Positions 26,808 through 36,276 of a stretch of DNA of 64,000 bases are shown here, piece by piece. The position numbers and the translations under genes were made by a program. Position 1 is the first letter of the stretch, and every line of letters starts with the position of its first letter. Origin of the DNA: Priestia aryabhattai B8W22 (GTDB lineage: Bacteria > Bacillota > Bacilli > Bacillales > Bacillaceae_H); NCBI RefSeq assembly GCF_000956595.1, contig NZ_JYOO01000002.1, forward strand, positions 62,001 through 126,000. The letters are read 5' to 3'. The notes beneath the pieces were generated by a model. It saw only the letters and a list, made by a program, of their open reading frames with translations. It was not told where the DNA came from and did no database searches.

Positions 26808-28370
26808 TTATTTTGCATACTCTACTGCTCTTGTTTCACGAATAACGGTTACTTTGATGTGGCCAGGATAATCCAGCTCATCTTCAATTCGTTTTCGAAT
26901 ATCCCGAGCAAGTCGATGCGCTTCTAGATCACCAATCGTATCTGGTTTCACCATAATACGAACTTCACGTCCTGCTTGAATCGCAAATGATTTTTCAACG
27001 CCTTCATAAGACTCTGAAATTTCTTCTAACTTTTCAAGACGACGAATGTAGTTTTCTAACGTCTCACTGCGAGCACCTGGTCTTGCAGCAGATAATGCAT
27101 CCGCTGCTGCAACTAGTACAGCAATGATTGATGTTGGTTCAGTATCTCCATGGTGAGAAGCAATCGCGTTAATAACAACCGGATGTTCTTTATACTTTGT
27201 AGCTAATTCAACACCGATTTCTACGTGGCTTCCTTCTACCTCATGGTCAATTGCTTTACCAATATCATGTAACAATCCTGCTCGTTTGGCTAACGTTTCA
27301 TCTTCACCTAATTCAGCAGCCATAAGTCCTGATAAATGCGCTACTTCCATTGAATGTTTCAGCACATTTTGACCATAGCTTGTTCTGAATTTTAAGCGAC
27401 CAAGAATTTTCATCAAGTCTGGATGCAACCCGTGAACACCGACTTCAAACGTCGTTTGTTCACCAACTTCACGAATATATTCGTCCACTTCGCGGCGAGA
27501 TTTTTCAACCATTTCTTCAATACGTGCGGGATGGATACGACCATCTTGAACAAGTTTATCAAGTGCAATTCTTGCTGTCTCACGACGAATTGGGTCAAAT
27601 CCTGATAAAATAACTGCTTCTGGCGTATCATCAATAATAAGATCAATTCCTGTCAAAGTTTCAAGCGTACGGATGTTTCGACCTTCTCGACCGATAATTC
27701 GGCCTTTCATTTCGTCATTTGGCAAGTTAACAACTGAGACAGTCGTTTCAGCAACATGATCTGCTGCGCAACGCTGAATAGCAAGTGAAAGAATTTCTTT
27801 CGCCTTTTTATCGGCGTCTTCTTTTGCACGGTTTTCTGTTTCTTTTACCATTATTGCAATGTCGTGAGAAAGTTCATTTTCAACACGATCTAAAATAATC
27901 GCTCTTGCATCTTCTCTTGTTAAGCTTGAAATGCGCTCTAGCTCTGTTTGCTGTGCACGTACTACTTCTTCAACTTTGCTTTCCATCTCTTCAATATGCT
28001 GTTGTTTAACAGTAAGAGAATCATCTTTCTTTTCAAGTAACGCTTCACGTTTATCAAGTGATTCGTCTTTACGATCAAGATTTTCCTCTTTTTGCATTAA
28101 TCGATTTTCTTGTTTTTGAAGTTCTGCTCGACGATCACGAATATCTTGTTCTGCCTCTGTACGAAGCTGATGGATTTCATCCTTCGCTTCTAGTAAAGCT
28201 TCTTTTTTCAAAGCTTCCGCCTCGCGGGTTCCTTCATCAATAATTTGTTCTGCACTAGACTTTGCTCCCGCAATTTTAGCTTCAGCAATCGATTTACAAA
28301 CAAAAAAGCCAACAACTGCACCGACGATTAGGCCAAGCAAAGCGAAGATGATTGTATTAGTATCCATCAT
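26808..28370 (-). CDS. rny: Ribonuclease Y
   Basis: 520 residues from the ATG at 28370, the usual length; an AGGGGAGGTG site precedes it. An N-terminal transmembrane helix ([21 protein letters not shown]) anchors the enzyme at the membrane. A long coiled coil (about 30-200), a KH domain ([15 protein letters not shown]) and an HD domain ([12 protein letters not shown]) follow. It starts the decay of most mRNAs in Bacillus by endonucleolytic cutting. A near-perfect sigma-A promoter lies about 135 bp upstream. The RicAFT complex (YmcA) modulates it. Confidence 0.97.
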   Translation of the reverse strand: MMDTNTIIFALLGLIVGAVVGFFVCKSIAEAKIAGAKSSAEQIIDEGTREAEALKKEALLEAKDEIHQLRTEAEQDIRDRRAELQKQENRLMQKEENLDRKDESLDKREALLEKKDDSLTVKQQHIEEMESKVEEVVRAQQTELERISSLTREDARAIILDRVENELSHDIAIMVKETENRAKEDADKKAKEILSLAIQRCAADHVAETTVSVVNLPNDEMKGRIIGREGRNIRTLETLTGIDLIIDDTPEAVILSGFDPIRRETARIALDKLVQDGRIHPARIEEMVEKSRREVDEYIREVGEQTTFEVGVHGLHPDLMKILGRLKFRTSYGQNVLKHSMEVAHLSGLMAAELGEDETLAKRAGLLHDIGKAIDHEVEGSHVEIGVELATKYKEHPVVINAIASHHGDTEPTSIIAVLVAAADALSAARPGARSETLENYIRRLEKLEEISESYEGVEKSFAIQAGREVRIMVKPDTIGDLEAHRLARDIRKRIEDELDYPGHIKVTVIRETRAVEYAK

Positions 28371-28501
28371 TTCACCTCCCCTTGCTATAAACTTGTAAGT
28401 TTTAAATTTCATGTCGGCATGTACATCGTATTCACCTTTCAATATACACACAAAGGCTTTTAAACGCTAAAATGTTTTAAAAAGGGAAAATATACATCTT
28501 A

Positions 28502-28530
28502 ATTGTAAATCTGTGCATTTTTATTGTCAA
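28502..28530 (-). promoter_or_regulatory. Sigma-A promoter of rny
   Basis: A perfect TTGACA, a 17-bp spacer and TACAAT on the minus strand. The leader contains a five-codon frame (MYMPT) behind AAAGGTG. Confidence 0.85.
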
Positions 28531-28593
28531 GCCTGCCTCTACAGTATATATTGAAATTTCGTATGTTACTTTTCTAGCATTAACAATTTTTAC

Positions 28594-28634
28594 AAAAAAA
28601 AGACCCCTTCTTTGAAATAGAGGAGTCTTTTTTT
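28594..28634. terminator. recA terminator
   Basis: An imperfect stem (AAGACTCCT with AGGGGTCTT core) with long A and T tracts on both sides, just past the recA stop. Confidence 0.78.
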
Positions 28635-28648
28635 TATCTCGCAGCAAA

Positions 28649-29686
28649 TTAAATATTTAAATCGCCTTGATCGTCATCCTCAGGAGCTGGCTCTCCATCT
28701 TGGTCTAAACCATGATGTTCACGCACTTGTCCCGCAATTTCCTGACGAATATCAGTATTTTCTTTTAAGAATTGCTTTGCATTTTCACGGCCTTGACCTA
28801 GACGCTCGTCATTATACGAATACCAAGATCCACTTTTTTGGACGATATCTAGTTCAGAAGCGATATCCAAAATTTCACCCTCTTTTGAAATACCTTCTCC
28901 GTACATAATATCTACTTCAGCAGCACGGAAAGGCGGAGCTACTTTATTTTTCACAACTTTAATTCTTGTTTTGTTACCTACGATATCGTTTCCTTGCTTT
29001 AACTGCTCTGCACGACGCACTTCTAGACGCACTGAAGAATAGAATTTAAGCGCACGTCCACCAGGAGTTGTTTCAGGGTTACCAAACATTACACCGACTT
29101 TTTCACGAATTTGGTTAATAAAGATAGCGATTGTTTTAGACTTGTTGATAGCTCCAGATAGTTTACGCAATGCTTGAGACATTAAACGAGCTTGTAGACC
29201 AACGTGAGAGTCTCCCATTTCTCCTTCAATTTCCGCTTTTGGCACTAACGCTGCTACTGAGTCAACAACAATAATATCTACTGCGCCGCTTCGAACTAAA
29301 GCTTCAGCGATTTCTAAAGCTTGTTCTCCTGTATCAGGCTGAGATAATAACAGCTCATCAATATTAACGCCTAATTTTTGAGCATATACAGGATCTAACG
29401 CGTGCTCCGCATCGATAAATGCAGCCTGTCCGCCCTGCTGTTGAACTTCTGCAATCGCATGAAGAGCAACTGTTGTTTTACCTGAGCTTTCTGGGCCATA
29501 TACTTCCACTACACGTCCGCGTGGATATCCACCTACGCCTAAAGCTATATCTAATGCTAATGAACCACTTGGAATTGTAGAAATTCTTTTTTCCGTTTGT
29601 TCACCTAATTTCATAATTGAACCTTTACCAAATTGCTTTTCAATTTGCTTTAAAGCCATATCAAGGGCTGCTTGACGATCGTTCAC
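28649..29686 (-). CDS. recA: Recombinase RecA
   Basis: 345 residues. Walker A is GPESSGKT (64-71), and the conserved core includes [26 protein letters not shown], covering loops L1/L2. The C-terminus is the usual acidic tail ending GDLNI. RecA forms filaments on single-stranded DNA for strand exchange and triggers LexA self-cleavage. It has its own sigma-A promoter with a LexA-like box upstream, and is separated from cinA by a terminator. Confidence 0.98.
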   Translation of the reverse strand: MNDRQAALDMALKQIEKQFGKGSIMKLGEQTEKRISTIPSGSLALDIALGVGGYPRGRVVEVYGPESSGKTTVALHAIAEVQQQGGQAAFIDAEHALDPVYAQKLGVNIDELLLSQPDTGEQALEIAEALVRSGAVDIIVVDSVAALVPKAEIEGEMGDSHVGLQARLMSQALRKLSGAINKSKTIAIFINQIREKVGVMFGNPETTPGGRALKFYSSVRLEVRRAEQLKQGNDIVGNKTRIKVVKNKVAPPFRAAEVDIMYGEGISKEGEILDIASELDIVQKSGSWYSYNDERLGQGRENAKQFLKENTDIRQEIAGQVREHHGLDQDGEPAPEDDDQGDLNI

Positions 29687-29779
29687 TCAATTTCCTCCTC
29701 TATCTCTTTGAAATCATCTATAAACTGCAAACTTACTACGATGTAGTAGCAATGTCGAATTAACAACTTTCTATAACTT

Positions 29780-29808
29780 ACTATACTAGTTTTTGAGTCG
29801 TTTGACAA
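29780..29808 (-). promoter_or_regulatory. Sigma-A promoter of recA
   Basis: TTGTCA, a 17-bp spacer, then TATAGT on the minus strand. Confidence 0.8.
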
Positions 29809-29816
29809 GCAAAAAG

Positions 29817-29830
29817 CGAATAAATGTTCG
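29817..29830. promoter_or_regulatory. LexA (DinR) box before recA
   Basis: CGAACATTTATTCG (minus strand) resembles the Bacillus SOS box CGAACRNRYGTTYG, keeping both outer CGAA-type arms but with two inner differences. It lies 9 bp upstream of the -35 box. Confidence 0.6.
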
Positions 29831-29843
29831 TTTTTTGTGAAAT

Positions 29844-29884
29844 AAAAAAAAGGCTGCTTTGGTAAAACTAAGCAGCCTTTTTTC
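29844..29884. terminator. cinA terminator
   Basis: AAAGGCTGCTT pairs with AAGCAGCCTTT with T and A runs on both sides. It isolates recA from the pgsA-cinA transcript, unlike species in which cinA and recA are cotranscribed. Confidence 0.88.
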
Positions 29885-29885
29885 T

Positions 29886-31127
29886 TTAGTTTTTTATCGT
29901 CTTTAATACGTAATGACAGCCGTAATTAACCGTTCGTGAACGAATCCCTTGGCGGCTTCCAGATAGCTGCAAGCTATAAACTTGAGGAGTTTGATCCTTA
30001 TAAGCGACCCCTATATGCACTGTTCCTACAGGATGTCCTTCTTGTTTAGAGGGTCCAGCTACACCCGTAAAACCGATGCCAATATCCGTTTTATATAACT
30101 GTTGAATACGCCGAGCCATTTCAGCCGCGCACTGCTCGCTAACGGCTCCGTACTGATTCAGCGTGTGTTCACTCACTCCGAGAATATTTTGCTTGATTTC
30201 ATAATGATAGGCTACCAGGCTGCCTTTTACAACTTCTCCAGCACCTGACACGGTTGTTAGACGTTCGCTGAATAAACCACCAGTTAAACTTTCGGCCGAA
30301 GCAATCGTCAAGCCTTGCGCCGTTAATTCTTTTACCAATTCATTATGTAAAGAAGTTGCTTCGTAGCCATATAAATACTCTCCTACGCGCTCTGAAATGG
30401 TTTTTTCCACTTCATCTAACATACGCTGTGCTTCAGCGGCATCAGCATGCTTGGCAGTTAAGCGGAGCGTTACTTCTCCATCTCCTGCAAGCGGCGCAAT
30501 CGTCGGGTTTGTTTGCGCATCAAGCAAATCTTCAATTTCCATCTCAAGCTGTGACTCTCCTATTCCGAAAAAGCGAAGAACGCGTGATTCAATACTTTCT
30601 TTTAATTCAAGCTTTTGAGCTAAAAATTCTTGACCATATGATTCATACATTGGATAGAGCTCTTTTGGCGGCCCCGGGAATAGCATATAGTGTTTTCCCT
30701 CTACTGTAAGTCCCATACCTGGAGCCATTCCGTAATCATTAGGGAGCACTGTCGAACCTTCTAGCACAATTGCTTGTTTTTTATTGTTAGGTGTCATGAT
30801 ACGATTTGACTGTTTGAAATAGGCTTCAATGCTTTCAAGTGCTTCCGCATTTGTTGTCAGCTCTACTCCTAGCACACTCGCAATTGTTTCTTTTGTTAAA
30901 TCATCTTTTGTAGGACCAAGCCCGCCTGTGAAAATAATTAACTCTGCACGTGTTTGAGCTGTAGCAATCACTTCTTTCAAGCGCTGTGCATTATCTCCTA
31001 CTACCGTATGATAGTAAACGTTAATTCCCAGTTCGGCTAATTTTTTCGATAAATACTGAGCGTTTGTATTGGCAATTTGTCCAAGCAGCAGCTCAGAGCC
31101 GACTCCAATAATTTCAGCGTTCATCAT
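29886..31127 (-). CDS. cinA: Competence/damage-inducible protein CinA
   Basis: 413 residues. An N-terminal MoCF-type domain ([38 protein letters not shown]) is joined to a C-terminal CinA/PncC domain ([20 protein letters not shown]). In other species these domains act as ADP-ribose pyrophosphatase and NMN deamidase. Two consecutive ATG codons are possible starts, both behind GGAG. It follows pgsA by 16 bp, so they form an operon, and a terminator closes it before recA. Confidence 0.95.
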   Translation of the reverse strand: MMNAEIIGVGSELLLGQIANTNAQYLSKKLAELGINVYYHTVVGDNAQRLKEVIATAQTRAELIIFTGGLGPTKDDLTKETIASVLGVELTTNAEALESIEAYFKQSNRIMTPNNKKQAIVLEGSTVLPNDYGMAPGMGLTVEGKHYMLFPGPPKELYPMYESYGQEFLAQKLELKESIESRVLRFFGIGESQLEMEIEDLLDAQTNPTIAPLAGDGEVTLRLTAKHADAAEAQRMLDEVEKTISERVGEYLYGYEATSLHNELVKELTAQGLTIASAESLTGGLFSERLTTVSGAGEVVKGSLVAYHYEIKQNILGVSEHTLNQYGAVSEQCAAEMARRIQQLYKTDIGIGFTGVAGPSKQEGHPVGTVHIGVAYKDQTPQVYSLQLSGSRQGIRSRTVNYGCHYVLKTIKN

Positions 31128-31143
31128 ATCATCTCCATCTTAC

Positions 31144-31728
31144 TTATTTTGAATTAACAAAAGCCTGTTTGTTTTTAGCAAAGTAGTCCCAGCCTGAAAT
31201 AACCGTAAAAATCACTGAGATCCAAAGCATTACGCTAGCAAACGGAATTGAAATCCATTCAAAAGGCAAGTTGTACAACAAAATAGCTGAAATAGCTAAA
31301 ATTTGAGTCCATGTTTTAATTTTACCTAACATATTTGCTGCTACAACTTCTCCTTCCCCTGCTAGTACAAGTCTTAAACCTGTGATAGCAAATTCACGGC
31401 TAATAATGATGATAGCAGCCCAACCTGCACCTGCAATTAAATCTAAGTCAACAATAGCTACAAGCGCAGCTGAAACCAACAGCTTGTCTGCTAGTGGATC
31501 TAAAAACTTGCCCAAGTTCGTGACTAAATCGTACTTTCTTGCATAGTATCCGTCAATCCAGTCTGTTGTAGATGCAATAATAAATAATGCCGCCCCTAAT
31601 AGATGAGCGATCGGAATCTCTTTTCCTGCTGCCTCCACTGTGCCAAATGGTAGCGGCACCATCATAAAAATGAGGAATACGGGAATTAGAAAAATTCGCG
31701 AAATGGTAATCTTGTTTGGTAAATTCAC
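31144..31728 (-). CDS. pgsA: CDP-diacylglycerol-glycerol-3-phosphate 3-phosphatidyltransferase
   Basis: 194 residues from a GTG at 31728 with GGAGG 8 bp upstream. The frame extends upstream to a TTG at 31743, but that lies on the ribosome site. It is a multi-pass membrane enzyme that makes phosphatidylglycerophosphate. The CDP-alcohol transferase signature D-x2-DG-x2-AR-x8-G-x3-D-x3-D is complete (DWIDGYYARKYDLV, then GKFLDPLADK). It is cotranscribed with cinA. A hairpin at 31768-31791 occupies the predicted 5' end of the message. Confidence 0.96.
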   Translation of the reverse strand: MNLPNKITISRIFLIPVFLIFMMVPLPFGTVEAAGKEIPIAHLLGAALFIIASTTDWIDGYYARKYDLVTNLGKFLDPLADKLLVSAALVAIVDLDLIAGAGWAAIIIISREFAITGLRLVLAGEGEVVAANMLGKIKTWTQILAISAILLYNLPFEWISIPFASVMLWISVIFTVISGWDYFAKNKQAFVNSK

Positions 31729-31798
31729 TTCTTCTGCCTCCAATTACTGTTACAAACTGAAAGCGTGCAAACGAAGTTGTTTGCACGGCTTTGGTTTT

Positions 31799-31804
31799 AT
31801 TATA
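31799..31804 (-). promoter_or_regulatory. -10 element before pgsA
   Basis: A perfect TATAAT on the minus strand, with only a weak -35 (TGAATT at 17 bp). The predicted start lies at a GTGCAAAC/GTTTGCAC hairpin. Confidence 0.45.
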
Positions 31805-31872
31805 GCGTGAATGAGTGTTTAATTCACATATTATCTTTATTTACACCCTGACCACTTTTTAAAACAGGCTGT

Positions 31873-32842
31873 TTACTGTGCTTCTGCCGGCTGATATTGA
31901 ATCGTTACAACTTGTCGAACTTGCTTGGATGAATCAAACGGCAAGTCAACCGCTTTTCCATTTACTTTTAGCTCTACTCCAGGTGAATAACCGATGTTGA
32001 CACGAGCTTCCGTTTCTTTCGTCAAATCAAATTCTTTTGTTTCACCTTTTTTTAGAATGGAGCTAAAGAAAGCATTTCCTTTTCCGTTTTTCACATCTAA
32101 CCAAGTATCTGCTTGAGTGGATGTTACTTCTAGATTAAATGCATCCGTACCGGAAAGAGCATACGTAGCACTTCTGCCTGTTTTTTGAACTTCCTTGTAT
32201 TCTTGTTTACCGCTGTCTTTCTTTTCTTTTTCAGCTTTTTCTTTCTCAGCTTTTTCTTTTGCGGTCTTTTTCTTTTTCAGCTTTTTCTTTTTCTTTCTTA
32301 TCAGCAGCGCTTTGGTCATCTTCTGACGTGCTATTGTCATTTTTTGCAGTAGTTTCATTCGTTTCTTCCTGCGTGTTAGACTGCTGAACTTCGCTGTTTG
32401 GAGCCTCTTGGTTAGCCTGCTCCTTGTTTTTATCCGAGACGATATTTTGAGCGATTACCCAAATAATAATCCCAACAACTACAACTCCCGCCACCACTAG
32501 AACAGTTGGAAGGTAGTCATATGCTTTTGAAACTCCTTTTGTATGCTGAGGAATTTCTTTGCGGCTGCGAACGCGCGAAAGCTGCTGCGGCATGTCTTCT
32601 GTTTGAGTTGAAGGAATGTCTGATTTGTATTCTTCAAAAATAGCATCTGTGTCCAACCCAATTGCTTCGCAGTATTGCTTAATAAACGCTCGTACGTAAA
32701 ATTTCCCCGGCATAACCTCATAATTGCCTTCTTCAATGCCCAGTAAATAGCGTTTTTGAATTTTCGTTAGTTTTTGTAAATCCTCTAACGACAATCCTTT
32801 GCTTTCTCGTTCTTGTCTTAACCTTTGTCCTAACTCTGTCAA
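31873..32842 (-). pseudogene. ymfM: YmfM (RodZ-like membrane protein) split by a frameshift
   Basis: Two overlapping frames encode one family protein. The first (from TTG 32842, or GTG 32851, to a stop at 32246) has an N-terminal helix-turn-helix (TELGQRLRQERESKGLSLED), a membrane helix and an acidic linker. It ends after a Lys/Glu/Ala repeat with DRKRKS-stop. The second frame resumes in that repeat (KTAKEKAEKEKAEKEKK) and carries the whole C-terminal DUF4115 beta-domain down to 31873. Removing one A from an A5 run near 32262-32275 would join the frames into a protein of about 320 residues. The cause may be a true frameshift, slippage at A-runs, or a sequence error. YmfM/RodZ proteins link the cytoskeleton to cell shape. 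It lies between ymfK and pgsA, as in B. subtilis. Confidence 0.8.
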
Positions 32843-32863
32843 TGCTAACACCTACCAATTATG

Positions 32864-33655
32864 CTAAAAATCAAACATCGATAATCCACCGTCTTGAAAC
32901 ATTTGAGGACCTTCCATTATTTCATATGTAATTTTCTCATTGGGGTCGTTTCTTATTTCAATAATGTAGGCAAAATCATCTAACGAATACTCGGTATTTT
33001 GTACAAATACATCCGGATGCTCCACAATTTTTGTCGCGGGTACATTCATTACTTCTCGAACAAGCTGCCAGTGTTTTTCATTCGCTCGTTTTGTCGATAC
33101 AATCCCGTCAATGATAAAAATATTATCAGCGTTGTATTCGTCAGCAATAAGCTGACTGCGAATCGTTTGTTTTAAGAGTGTAGAAGACACAAAAAGCCAC
33201 CTTTTGTTCGCACATACGCTAGCTGCTACAATGGATTCGGTCTTGCCTACTCGCGGCATACCTCGAATGCCGATAAGCTTATGACCGTCTTGTTTAAACA
33301 GTTCCGCCATAAAATCTACGAGCAAACCTAATTCATCTCTTACGAAACGGAACGTCTTTTTATCATCTGCGTCACGCTGAATGTAGCGACCGTGGCGCAC
33401 TGCTAACTTATCACGCAATTTAGGCGGTCTCATTTTTGTCACAATGATATTATCCATTGTTTTCAAAATAGATTCAAGCCTGTCTATTTGCTCATGTGAA
33501 TCACAGCGCAGCAATAATCCACGGCGAATATCATCTACTCCATTAATTGTGACAATATTAATTGACAACATTCCAAGAAGCGATGAAATATCACCTAAAA
33601 GACCCGGACGATTTTTTTGTATTTGATATTCTAAATACCACTCAATTTTCTCCAT
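32864..33655 (-). CDS. ymfK: DUF3388 protein YmfK with ACT and P-loop regions
   Basis: 263 residues from the ATG at 33655 behind GGGAGGGG. Residues about 5-80 look like an ACT domain (RPGLLGDISSLLGMLSINIV), a small-ligand sensor fold. Residues 132-139 read GMPRVGKT, a match to the Walker A pattern GxxxxGKT, followed by a hydrophobic strand (RWLFVSST) and IFIIDG, a possible Walker B. The function is unknown. It lies 10-20 bp before ymfM, so it is in the same transcript. Confidence 0.85.
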   Translation of the reverse strand: MEKIEWYLEYQIQKNRPGLLGDISSLLGMLSINIVTINGVDDIRRGLLLRCDSHEQIDRLESILKTMDNIIVTKMRPPKLRDKLAVRHGRYIQRDADDKKTFRFVRDELGLLVDFMAELFKQDGHKLIGIRGMPRVGKTESIVAASVCANKRWLFVSSTLLKQTIRSQLIADEYNADNIFIIDGIVSTKRANEKHWQLVREVMNVPATKIVEHPDVFVQNTEYSLDDFAYIIEIRNDPNEKITYEIMEGPQMFQDGGLSMFDF

Positions 33656-33815
33656 CAAACCCCTCCCATTTCTTGGCTGGCCTTCGAGAGGTGCCCCCTT
33701 TTTTTCACCTAGTTTAACTATAAATGATTTCCATTATATTATAAACCCTAAAGGCAAGTAGTTCTACATTTGTTATGTATGTAAGCGCTTATTTATTTGT
33801 ACTATTTAATTCTAA

Positions 33816-33857
33816 GAAAAAAGGAGCTTTCACACGCGGTGAATTAGCTCCTTTTTA
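33816..33857. terminator. ymfJ terminator
   Basis: AAGGAGCT pairs with AGCTCCTT and encloses a TTCAC/GTGAA hairpin, with A and T runs on both sides. Confidence 0.85.
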
Positions 33858-33868
33858 GAAACGATAAC

Positions 33869-34129
33869 TTATTTTACTGATCCGTTATTTTGAACTAATT
33901 TCACCATGCTGCTCGCAATCGCATGCTGCTCTTCTTTAGAAGCAACGCTCCAAAGGTCTGCTAAAATTCGCTCTTGATCATTTTTTGCATCAACTTGGTT
34001 TGCTAAATATCCACCAATTTGATAAGCAAGATCATGAATAACTTCTTCTTGCATTCCTTCGTTTTGTGCATGATGTAAACGGTCGCCTAAAAAATCTTTC
34101 CAGCTATCCCAGTTTTCTAATACTGACAT
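33869..34129 (-). CDS. ymfJ: DUF3243 protein YmfJ
   Basis: 86 residues, helical and acidic (MSVLENWDSWKDFLGDRLHHAQ start). It belongs to the DUF3243/YmfJ family found in this neighbourhood in Bacillus; its function is unknown. The ribosome site is AAGGAGGG. It follows ymfI and ends at a strong terminator, so it closes that transcription unit. Confidence 0.88.
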   Translation of the reverse strand: MSVLENWDSWKDFLGDRLHHAQNEGMQEEVIHDLAYQIGGYLANQVDAKNDQERILADLWSVASKEEQHAIASSMVKLVQNNGSVK

Positions 34130-34194
34130 GAGTAGCCCTCCTTAAGGTTTATTCATATCATAGTTTGTACCTTGTTTTTAATTTTATGCACACT

Positions 34195-34920
34195 TTATAT
34201 GTACCAACCGCCATTAACCGATAATATTTGTCCCGTTATATACGAAGCACGTGAAGATATTAAATATGAAACCGCATCTGCCACTTCTTTTGGATTTCCT
34301 ATTCTTCCTAAAGGGATCTCTTCAGCCAGCTCTTTAACCTCTTCTTTTGAATAGCTGGCCATCATATCCGTTTCAATCGCTCCGGGCGCAACTCCATTGA
34401 CTCGAATTCCACTTAATGCAACCTCTTTTGCCAAAGCTTTTACAAACGTATTTTGTGCACCTTTTACCATAGAATAAAGGACTTCAAATGAAGCTCCTGT
34501 AAGTCCCCAAATGGAAGAAATCATGATGATTTCCCCACTTTTAGCACTAATCATTTTAGGCAGCAAAGCTTTTGTAATAACAAAGGGAGCCGTGATGTGA
34601 AGATAGATCATTTCTTCGGTTTCATTTGCCGGAGTATCTGTCATTAACCCGCTAACGCTTCGTCCGCTGTTATGAATAATAACTTCTACCGGAACAATAA
34701 TCTCCTTTAAAAACTTCTCCACTCCCTCTTTACATGATAAATCCGCTTGTACTGTAAACACAGTTTTCACCTTTTCAGCTAGCTCATGTGCAAGCGCCTC
34801 TATTTTGTCTCTTCGCTGATGGTAATGCAAGATAAGCGAATATCCATCCTCAGCCAATTTTTTAGCAATCGCTGTGCCAATTCCTCCGCTTGCACCTGTC
34901 ACAAGGGCAAATTTCTCCAT
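34195..34920 (-). CDS. ymfI: Elongation factor P 5-aminopentanone reductase YmfI (SDR)
   Basis: 241 residues from the ATG at 34920 behind AAAGGAG; a longer in-frame ATG at 34977 lies inside a terminator hairpin and is rejected. It is a short-chain dehydrogenase with the nucleotide loop TGASGGIG near the N-terminus and the catalytic Ser-Tyr-Lys set (MISSIWG, YSMVKGA). In B. subtilis YmfI reduces 5-aminopentanonylated EF-P at Lys32 to the active aminopentanol form. The same fold is often mislabelled as FabG. A hairpin-T run lies just upstream, separating it partly from ymfH. Confidence 0.92.
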   Translation of the reverse strand: MEKFALVTGASGGIGTAIAKKLAEDGYSLILHYHQRRDKIEALAHELAEKVKTVFTVQADLSCKEGVEKFLKEIIVPVEVIIHNSGRSVSGLMTDTPANETEEMIYLHITAPFVITKALLPKMISAKSGEIIMISSIWGLTGASFEVLYSMVKGAQNTFVKALAKEVALSGIRVNGVAPGAIETDMMASYSKEEVKELAEEIPLGRIGNPKEVADAVSYLISSRASYITGQILSVNGGWYI

Positions 34921-34941
34921 AGCCTTCTCTCCTTTACATGC

Positions 34942-34969
34942 AAAAAAGCTGATGAACATCAGCTTTTTT
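34942..34969. terminator. Terminator-like hairpin between ymfH and ymfI
   Basis: AAAAAAGCTGATG pairs with CATCAGCTTTTTT around a 2-nt loop. It is symmetrical and sits 21 bp before the ymfI start, so it may also sit in the ymfI leader. Confidence 0.75.
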
Positions 34970-34983
34970 GGCAACAATCATCT

Positions 34984-36276
34984 TTATTTAGGTACTACTT
35001 CACAAACCGTAAAGTTCTTTTCGTCAATAATCTCGTTTAGCACATCTTTTATTTCGTTCACCTTCAGTTTTTCCAGCGTTTCAACAATATCAAATAAATT
35101 CATATCATTAAACGCATAGCGTGTAAACTGATTAGCGATAAACTCAGGTGAGTTTAATGAACGTAAAAATCCGCCGATTTTCTTTTTACGAATACGCTCA
35201 AGTTCCTCTTCTGTTAGTGATTTTGTTTTCATTTCAAGTAAAATTTGTTTAACTCGATCATACAGCTGTTCCGGTTGATCCGTATCTCCTCCGATAAGAG
35301 CAAAACCAAATCCTCTTTCCTCCGTATAATCATACGCAAACGTTTCATCAATAAGCCCGTCTGCATACAACTCCTCATAGTACGAAGAGCTTTTTCCAAA
35401 CGCGTAATCTAAAATAATATTCATTGCTAACTCGTATTTAAGCATTTCTCCGCCTGAACGCTGCGGATTTTTCGCTTTTAGCCCCACCATACATTTCGAA
35501 GACTGCACCGGCATTTTTAATACTTGTTTTTCTTGATCCACCGTTTCAGGCTCTTCGTCAAAATGACGCTGTATGTCAGAGATTTCTTTATAATCTTTTT
35601 TCTGCTGATTGTCTCGAACTTGCTTCATTACTTCTTCCGCATCAACAGGACCTACAATGAACAACAGCATGTTGCTCGGATGGTAGAACGTTTCATAGCA
35701 TGTGTACAGTAAATCTTTATTAATATGTGAAATCGATTCGATCGTGCCGGCAATATCAATTTTAACAGGATGGTTTTTGTACATATTTTGAATAGTACCA
35801 AAATACAAGCGCCAGTCCGGATTGTCGTCATACATTGTAATTTCTTGACCGATAATGCCTTTTTCTTTTTCTACCGTTTTTTCTGAGAAGTACGGCTCTT
35901 GTACAAAGTCCACTAATGTTTCAAGATTTTCTTCAAAGTTAGATGTACAGCTGAATAAGTAAGCCGTGCGGGTAAAAGAAGTAAATGCATTGGCCGAAGC
36001 ACCTTGTTTACTAAACTGCTGAAAGACATCTCCGTCTTCTTTTTCAAATAATTTATGCTCTAAAAAGTGGGCAATTCCATCCGGAACTTTTGTCATTTCA
36101 TTTTCATTTAGTGGTACAAATTGATTGTCAATCGATCCGTAGTTTGTTGTAAAAGTGGCAAACGTTTTGTTAAACTCCGGTTTTGGCAAAATGTATACCT
36201 GCAGCCCGTTATCCATTTTTTCATGATACAGCTGTTCTTGAAGCTGCGAAAATTCAATTTTCTCCATTTTCTTCAC
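34984..36276 (-). CDS. ymfH: M16-family zinc peptidase YmfH
   Basis: 430 residues with the inverted zinc motif HFLEHKLFE (HxxEH) and a distal glutamate about 75 residues on, so it is the likely catalytic member of a pair with YmfF. M16 pairs of this kind form clamshell dimers that degrade or process peptides. GTG at 36276 and ATG at 36267 are both possible starts; the GTG gives a 23-bp overlap with ymfF, so translation is coupled. Substrates in Bacillus are not established. Confidence 0.88.
   Translation of the reverse strand: MKKMEKIEFSQLQEQLYHEKMDNGLQVYILPKPEFNKTFATFTTNYGSIDNQFVPLNENEMTKVPDGIAHFLEHKLFEKEDGDVFQQFSKQGASANAFTSFTRTAYLFSCTSNFEENLETLVDFVQEPYFSEKTVEKEKGIIGQEITMYDDNPDWRLYFGTIQNMYKNHPVKIDIAGTIESISHINKDLLYTCYETFYHPSNMLLFIVGPVDAEEVMKQVRDNQQKKDYKEISDIQRHFDEEPETVDQEKQVLKMPVQSSKCMVGLKAKNPQRSGGEMLKYELAMNIILDYAFGKSSSYYEELYADGLIDETFAYDYTEERGFGFALIGGDTDQPEQLYDRVKQILLEMKTKSLTEEELERIRKKKIGGFLRSLNSPEFIANQFTRYAFNDMNLFDIVETLEKLKVNEIKDVLNEIIDEKNFTVCEVVPK

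Noticed and set aside
32246-32280. Programmed -1 frameshift at A-runs in ymfM
   Set aside because: The two frames are offset by +1 rather than -1, and no classic heptamer with a downstream structure is present. A simple indel or slippage is more likely.
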